From the NCBI GenBank assembly GCA_030490835.1, contig CM059972.1:14919764-14983763 (forward strand): a DNA stretch of 64,000 bases. The letters run 5' to 3'. The stretch comes from Annona cherimola (lineage: Eukaryota > Streptophyta > Magnoliopsida > Magnoliales > Annonaceae). Shown here piece after piece: positions 57,590 to 64,000 of this stretch. Within the stretch, counting starts at the first letter, position 1; each line of letters begins with the position of its first letter. Made by a program: the position numbers and the translations under genes. The notes under the pieces are model-generated. The model was not told the origin of the DNA and made no database searches. It saw only the letters and a program-made list of their open reading frames with translations.

Positions 57590-57840
57590 AATTTTTTATA
57601 AAATGGTTAATTTAAGTATATTTAATCTAAATCAAGTTTTACTAATTTTGAAAATATATATACCTTTATTTAGGATTTTTACAGATAGGAGTATTTTAAT
57701 CATTTTAAGTTGTTGAAATATGACTAAAATATTTTTCGTTTAAAATTCAAAATAAGTATATACACGAATCCAAAAATGATAAAATTTAATTTATAAATTA
57801 AATATGTTTGATTAACAATTTTATAAAAAATTTAAAAAAT
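57590..57840. mobile_element. Hairpin MITE core
   Basis: Left TTAATTTAAGTATATTTAAT ... AAGTTTTACTAATTTTG, mirrored by AAAATGATAAAATTTAAT ... TTAAATATGTTTGATTAACA, folding around 57715. It lies about 150 bases upstream of the LINE; outer arms are not recognisable. Confidence 0.5.
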
Positions 57841-57989
57841 AAAAACAAATCTTTTGGATCGATTTGAAATGAGACGATAATCTGGCTTCTGCCCCCAAAC
57901 GTATAGAATAACTCAAAAATCTCATGTGGCGTGAAATTAAAGAGAAAATAAAAAAAAGTATAGATGTTTGTGTTTAGGATTTGTACATA

Positions 57990-60900
57990 CATCCCTCAAG
58001 TTTCAAAAAACCAGAACGGAGGCTGGATTAGGGACCAGGACCAGTTGATGGATATGACAGTTAAGCACTTCTCTGAGGTTTATGCCTCATCTACACCTCG
58101 GGAGGCGCCATGGGTGGAGAAAGTAATCACAATAAGAATTTCTGATGAACAAAGGTTGTCCCTAACGAAACCCTTGCAGACTGAGGAAGTCGTCAAAGCG
58201 ATTAAACGTATGAGTCTTACTAAGGCCCCGGGCCCGGACGGAATGTCTGACGGATTCTATCAAAAACATTGGAACATCGTGGGTAGAGAGATCATCGAGT
58301 GGTGCAAATTGTTCATGGAAGAGAGCAATCCCGCCCAACTGTGCAAGCACATAAAGGACTTAAATTCAACCACACTAATTTTGATTCCAAAAAGGGCTGG
58401 AGTTCATGTATTATCTCATTTTAGACCTATTAGCCTATGCAATATGGTCTATAAAATTTTGGCAAAGGTCCTAGCTAACAGACTTAAATTGGTGCTCCAT
58501 GATGTCATCGGGGAAGAACAAAGCGCTTTTGTTCCTAGGTGGCTTATCACAGATAACATGTTGATCACCTATGAAGCAATTTACTCACTGCGAAGGCGCA
58601 AGAATGGGCGTAAGCGAGAGATGGCTATTAAGCTAGATATATCGAAGGCTTATGACAGGGTTGAATGGAATTTCCTCAAACGGATGATGGGGGCTATGAA
58701 TTTTAGCAAGGTGTGGATCAATTGGATCATGAGTTGCGTATCCACAGTCAGATACCGAGTAAATGTCAATGACTTCAAATCCTCATACTTCCAACCTCAT
58801 AGGGGGTTAAGGCAGGGAGACCCGCTATCTCCATACCTATTTTTATTATGTGCGGAGGGTCTTTCTGCTCTGATTTCTTATGCGGCCGCTCGTGGGGCAA
58901 TTCATGGCATTAGACTACAACCGCATGGCCCGACGATAACTCATTTGTTGTTTGCGGATGACGTTATCATCTTCCTTAGGGTGGATGGAGGGAACATCAG
59001 GAATTTTTTGGACATTCTAAGCCAATATGCGGATTCTTTGGGCCAAATGGTAAATGTTGATAAAACCGCGGTCTTCTTTAGCACTAATATGGAAAGCTCT
59101 GCCAGAAGGGAGATGATCCAACTATTAGGATCTACTGGAAATGATTTTCACCAATACCTAGGCCTCCCGGCCTGGCTTGGAAGATTCAAAGTTGGAATTT
59201 TCAAGGGCCTCAAAGAACGTATATGGAACCGAATTCAAGGATGGAAAGGTAAGCTGCTCTCGTGGGGTGGAAAAGATGTGTTAATCAAGGCAGTTGTTCA
59301 GGCTATCCCTTCGAACACGATGAGCATCTTTTTACTGCCCATATCATTCTGTAATGACATTAATGGGATGCTCAGTAAATTTTGGTGGGGAGAGAAGGAC
59401 GGTAAAAGGAAATTGAGCTGGGTGGCATGGAAGGATATTTGCAAGCCAAAGCGATCGGGTGGAATTGAATTTAGAAATTTCCACAAATTCAACTATGCCC
59501 TACGTGCAAAGCAGGTTTGGAGGTTAGTATCGTGTAATACATCCTTATGTCACAAAGTTCTTAAGGCCAGATACTTCCCAACCTCAGACATATGGACATG
59601 CAAGGCGAAGTCATCTGACTCTTTCACCTGGAAGAGCATTTTGAAGGCGAGAGATGTGATTCAAAGGGGCCGCAAAGGGAGGATTGGAGATGGGAAACGG
59701 GTAAGTTTCTTTGCTAATATCTAGCTCGATTCTAAGATAGATAAGGCGGGACCCCTTCCGCATTCAATCCCGGAGGATGTGAGGGTTAGCCACTTTATTG
59801 ATGGTGAAACAAAATCATGGAAAAAGGACCGGGTGCTGGCTGCTGCGGGAGAGGTTACATGGCAAGAGGTCAATCTGATTCCCCTTCCCCAAAGGAATGA
59901 GGACGATTGTATGTTTTGGAAGCATGAACCAAACGGATTCTACACGATAAAATCAGCATACAGACTACTATGCTCAGATGATGACAACCTGGCCCTATCG
60001 GGGTGTTATAAGGTAATATGGCGGTTGAAACTCCCAAGTAAAGTCATAATTTTTGGATGGTGACTTCTCATAAATGTCCTTCCCACTCTGAAAAATCTGA
60101 TTCATAGGGGCATAGCGGTGGACCCGTGTTGCGTGTTATGCAAGAATGATACCGAAGATGAGAATCATCTGTTTCTGAGGGTGCAATGACCGATGGGGTT
60201 TGCAGGAGAGCTGCAAGGATGGTTTCTCAGGGGGTAACAGTCCGGGAGATTTTGGAAACTCTAGTGCAGGAGAACAGATCTGAGGATCTCGCTTTATTCA
60301 TCTTGAGTTGTTGGAGGGTATGGTATTTACGGAACAAGCTCAGAGAGGAGAGACTTCAACCAAAGTTAACGGACACATTGGCCTGGTGTGCGGAATTTCT
60401 TAACCAGCATAGGAGTGTAAAAATGCTCGTTCACTCGGGTCTTTTGGACAGATTCATTGTGCCCCGATGGTCCAAACCGCCGCCGGGTTTTGTCAAGATA
60501 AATGTGGACGCACGTCGTCATGGGGACTTGGGTACTTTTCGGCTGTGCAGCTGTTATTAGAAACTCTCAGGGTGTTTTTGTTGCAGCAAGATGGTGGAGA
60601 CGGGTTGGTGTGAGGGAACCGCTATTTACGGAGGCTACTGCTTTCCTGTTGGGGCTTAGGTGGGCTCTCCACCTAAATGTAAGTCATGCACAGGTTGAAA
60701 CAGATTCTCTCATTTTTGCAACTATCTGTCCAATATGGAACCCATTACCTCCCAGGTGGTTTTATTATTGCTGAAATTAGGTCTATTCTCACTAACAATA
60801 GTTCTTTTTCGGTCCATCATGTACTACGACAGAAAAATTGCTCACTCCTTAGCCGAATTGGTTTTGTTTTCTTTAGAGGACTACCAGTCTTGGTGGGGCA

Positions 60901-61040
60901 ACCCCCCCCAAGCTATTTGCGGAAAAATCTGTATAGACAATTTTTTAATAATGAATTGTTTGGATTACTCTATCCCTAACCCCTTTAATATTGAAAGGGA
61001 GCAGGGATAGAATGATTCCTTTTATCAAAAAAAAAAAAAA
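57990..61040 (+). pseudogene. L1-type LINE, 5'-truncated ORF2 (RT, zf-RVT, RNase H)
   Basis: The open frame through 59721 encodes the reverse transcriptase region: APGPDG, the catalytic LDISKAYD motif near residue 223 of the frame counted from 57964, LRQGDPLSPYLF, and the catalytic FADD motif near residue 329, all intact. Upstream endonuclease and ORF1 are missing, so the ATG at 57964 is not the native start; LINE similarity begins near NQNGGWIRDQDQL. After a TAG at 59722 and a TGA at 60061 (Trp and Arg positions) the zf-RVT region continues, a frameshift occurs at about 60180, and more affect the RNase H part (about 60520 and 60730). The 3' end is a poly(A) run (61027-61040). Target-site duplications were not found. 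Not active; its reverse transcriptase could only be part of a fossil. Confidence 0.9.
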
Positions 61041-61059
61041 TTGCACTCTAAATGCTTAA

Positions 61060-61423
61060 GGGGCTGTTTGGAAATCTTGAAAAGTCGGGTGACCAATTTT
61101 TACCCGTAAAAAAGTGTCATTTTCAGCCCAAACTTGACGGGCAAATGCAGCAGTGTCATTTACTGAACATAGCTGCTGAAGATACTAAATGCGCCCGCTC
61201 GTCATTTTTTTGACCGAACAAATGAAGCCAGACCTCTCAACTGCGCACAACGGCATTTCATTGGGCATTCCTGGAGGAACGGCTACTGCGCTTACAGGTA
61301 CGGACGCCACCAGATTCAAGTGAACGGACAATATTTCACTGCGACCTCCCACGTTGAAAAGTTTTATAAAAAAAAATAATAATAATAAAAGAATTTGAGT
61401 TTTTATTGTTGCCAAACTGCCCC
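61060..61423. mobile_element. MITE with GGGGC(T/A)GTTTGG termini
   Basis: Left GGGGCTGTTTGGAAATC, right reverse-complemented GGGGCAGTTTGGCAAC. Flanks TAA and CAA are compatible with a mutated 3-base Tourist duplication. The interior is GC-richer (61180-61340), unlike the other Tourist-like family here, so it is a separate family. No transposase. Confidence 0.6.
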
Positions 61424-62036
61424 CAAGTTTTATATTTGCAACATACGGCTTGAATTTTTAAAAATGTAAAGTTTTGATCCGTTCAGCCATGCGAACGCCA
61501 AAATTGTTAATCGTTAATTAAAATAACCTAAACACCATTTGTAATTTTATTCAAACCTTAAATTGGATGAACTATTTGGTTGAAATCATTGTAAATACGA
61601 AACTTAAGAATTAAAAATTGTAATTTTATAGACTTAAAAAACCTATATGCAAATCGCCGTCTGCGTTGCAAGCGATGATTGGCGGCCCACGAATTTTCCG
61701 CTGTCATACTACATACGGTCGGGACTCTTCATAATCACGATAAACGAAAATTTAACGGGCCTTTTCGTTATTAATCTTCTAATTTTGCCAAATAGCATAT
61801 TCATCTCTAGGTTTTGAATATTTGCAAAAGTAATCAGCTAAGTTTTATGGTTTTGCAATTCGAACCTCCGTTGAAAAACCGCCATTTGTCGTTCTGCAGT
61901 GAACGTAGCTTTTTAATGACACATACAATCGGTACACCGCAGGAGAGCACCAAATCCGGTGCATCATCTTCCAAACTGGAACCATAGCAGTCGCAAGAAC
62001 TTGCAGCCCTCATTGCCACAGCCGACCGTTCGTCGG
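61424..62036. other. Unassigned, no gene seen
   Basis: Composition rises in GC after 61660. Short overlapping frames on both strands lack domains. It may be connected with the tandem repeats that follow. Confidence 0.35.
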
Positions 62037-62428
62037 CTAATTAATCCACACTGCCCATCCAAACGGTCATACTGCATGACTCTAGCTACATCCTTGCCGT
62101 GTGGGATCTTCATCTCCAGCCACCGTTGCGGTGCGGCATCTACCTCTCCAGTGGAAAAAACCCATCTCAACGATCAGGTCATCCACACAGCTCATTCGGA
62201 TGATCATGATCCGATGACTTCAGAATCATCCTCTCTGGCCACCATTGTAGTGCGGCTTCTGCGTATCTAGCCCAAAAAACCGATCACACTCGACAGGACG
62301 ATCAGCTAATCCACGCCGTTCATCCAAAAAGCCATGTTGCCATGACTTTTGAAATATCCTCTCCATGTATTATCTTTATCGTTGGTCATCATTACAGTGT
62401 GACCTTTTCGTTTCCGGTGAAAAACCCA
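62037..62428 (+). repeat. Three diverged tandem repeats, about 120-145 bp each
   Basis: Units ending near 62163, 62282 and 62428 share an order of phrases: a TAATCCAC..CATCCA block, ATGACT, ATCCTCTC or ATCTTCATCTCC, a CCACCGTTGCGGTGCGGC / CCACCATTGTAGTGCGGC / CATCATTACAGTGTGACC block, and a closing AAAAAACCC/GAAAAACCC. Identity falls along the array, so the duplication is old. The 103-codon frame at 61959-62270 crosses it and is probably incidental. Confidence 0.55.
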
Positions 62429-64000
62429 CTAGAGTTGCTTCTTCTCTTTTGCACCAGCAGAACGTATTAGGGGCTACCATCTTTTGTATTCCTTTTCTCG
62501 ATTCCTACACCCAAGGAACTCGCACCTACCCTCTTCTTTACTGTCTACTTATTCACTACCGGCTAATTCCATGGCTACATGACGGGAGGTGCATAGATCG
62601 TGCAATGGGATCTACCGTCTAGATCTGGTAGATTCAGGTCGTCCGGTCGTTTTCTGTGGCCCACCAGTTGAGTCCGCCTCCTTGCCACTAGTTGTGAAAT
62701 TTTTTTTAAATAAAATTTTTATTTGAATATTTGCAAATTAATCCTCTAATTATAGTTCTTCAAAAAGTAAGCAGAGGAATTTAAATATTTAAAAATTATT
62801 AATAATTTTCTCTGCACGGAGGGTTCAGTTTATAGAACTCTTAAAATGTATAAGATTACTTTTGCAAATATTAAAAACTAGAGGTGAATACGTTGTTTCA
62901 CAAAGCTAAAAGTTAACTGCACAAAATTCCCCAAATCTGACAAACTCAGCTGAGAATAATATATTATTTAGTTAGATATATGCCCAATTAATTGCCCGAA
63001 ATATCCAAAAAATTGTAATTGGTTTAACGCTAGCCCTCCACGAATGAATATCGCAACAAGAAAATGCAAGGATTAAAGGAAAGTCAATTACCCGAAGCTT
63101 TCGTCCGTCCATTTCATCCGTTGCGGAGGCGAAAAAATCGTTCCTCTTTTGTCGTTAGTAGTTCTGCGGGTAAAGAGGACATTGGAGCAGGAAATGCACT
63201 CACTATTCCCTTTATATTCTTCATTGATTCTGCATAATTAACTCATTAACACTGCAAGTTATTTAGATACACAACGGGTTTAGTTTTGTTTTTAATTTTG
63301 AAATACATTCAAAACATATTCGACTTTATTTTTAATCAAAAATTGTTTACCGGTTGTTTAGGATGGTGGAATATGTGGGGTATAGATGAAGAGATATGTG
63401 TTGAAAGTGGGCAATTGTATTAAGAATTTTGAAAAAATAGTATTGAAATTTGAAAAAGTAAAATTCATATTGAAAATGCCTTGCACATAAAATCCAATCT
63501 AAAATTAAATAAAATTATAAACACTGTAACAAAATTAATGAAAATCGTTATCGTTATCCGCCTACACCGATATTTTATTGCCAATGTCATTGCTGAATAT
63601 AAAATTTGTTCCCGTACAATAGCCTTTTTAAAAAAAAAAAAAAAAAAAAAGTCTCAGTAAGTAAGGCAGCGTGTAAATCCTAGCGGATGGCCATAAAAAT
63701 TCATATGCATGTCAATCAGAGTCGATGGATTACACGCGCCGATGGCCGGAGAAGTCCGTTAACTAAGGCTCGTAAATGTCTTTCAAGCACAGACGTAATT
63801 CCGGGCCACTGCATTCGATAATCTGATATGTATTCAAACTCGTAGGAGACAAATGCTCGAGGATGTACAGAGAGAGATATATAGATATTATAATTGGTAA
63901 AATAAAACTAAATTCCCTTGGCCCTTTTTACTGCTCTTTTTTTTTCTTTTTTCCTTTTTTTGAGGGATATACAAGGAAGATTTAGTGCCCCGGCTAACTA
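62429..64000. other. Unassigned end of window
   Basis: Bases 62429-62690 keep raised GC without a recognised gene. Bases 62700-63600 are AT-rich. A 21-base A-run lies at 63630-63650, followed by a GC-richer 63660-63830. It could be the tail of a retroposed sequence, but no body or duplication was identified. Confidence 0.35.

Noticed and set aside
57964..57990. ATG at 57964 as the start of a functional reverse transcriptase gene
   Set aside because: The first residues do not match the LINE family; the ORF is a truncated internal part that happens to be preceded by an ATG.
63630..63650. Poly(A) tail of a retroposed gene
   Set aside because: No body with gene similarity and no target-site duplication found; left as a simple A-run.
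1..64000. CRISPR arrays, operons or other prokaryotic systems
   Set aside because: No regularly spaced identical repeats and no bacterial gene organisation; the content is eukaryotic plant DNA.

Overview
The window is nuclear DNA of a flowering plant. It is AT-rich, contains one intron-bearing gene of the plant-specific MYB-CC (PHR1/PHL) transcription factor family, and carries plant-type L1 LINEs (reverse transcriptase, then a zf-RVT region, then an RNase H region). The rest is a dense collection of small non-autonomous DNA transposons (Tourist, hAT, CACTA and Mutator-like) and tRNA-derived SINEs. No species can be named from the sequence. There are no prokaryotic, plastid or mitochondrial gene blocks.

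Layout. 1-17 kb: gene-free, made of MITEs and old repeat halves. It holds a 731-bp hAT-type element (4716-5446), two copies of a Mutator-like MITE (1235-1602, 10963-11377), palindromic hairpin elements, a 50-bp tandem duplication and a tiny CACTA MITE. 17.2-20.8 kb: a 3.55-kb hAT-like element with a 7/8 target-site duplication, containing two CpG-rich ACCGG modules. 21-25 kb: Tourist-like MITEs and two unexplained GC-richer stretches (21.3 and 22.0-22.5 kb). 25.3-28.7 kb: the MYB-CC gene, six coding exons, with a (CT)41 leader and a short upstream ORF. 29-35 kb: repeats and an isolated promoter-like segment at 31.5 kb. 35.07-36.36 kb: a LINE copy whose 5' part is inverted, flanked by a 14-bp target-site duplication. 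36.4-57.5 kb: nested MITEs, SINEs, CACTA and hairpin elements, a second promoter-like segment at 43.1-43.3 kb, and a larger terminal-inverted-repeat element with gene-like interior at 53.96-55.10 kb. 57.99-61.04 kb: a 5'-truncated LINE with an intact reverse transcriptase region followed by stops and frameshifts. 61-64 kb: a MITE, diverged tandem repeats and unassigned DNA.

Only the MYB-CC gene is confidently a functional protein-coding gene. Everything else recognisable is transposon-derived, and the elements sort into families by termini and target-site duplications: Tourist-like (TAA/TTA), Mutator-like (9 bp), hAT-like (8 bp), CACTA-like (3 bp), SINEs and LINEs (8-14 bp). No complete transposase gene was found, so the DNA elements here would depend on enzymes supplied from elsewhere. 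Element boundaries without a target-site duplication are approximate.
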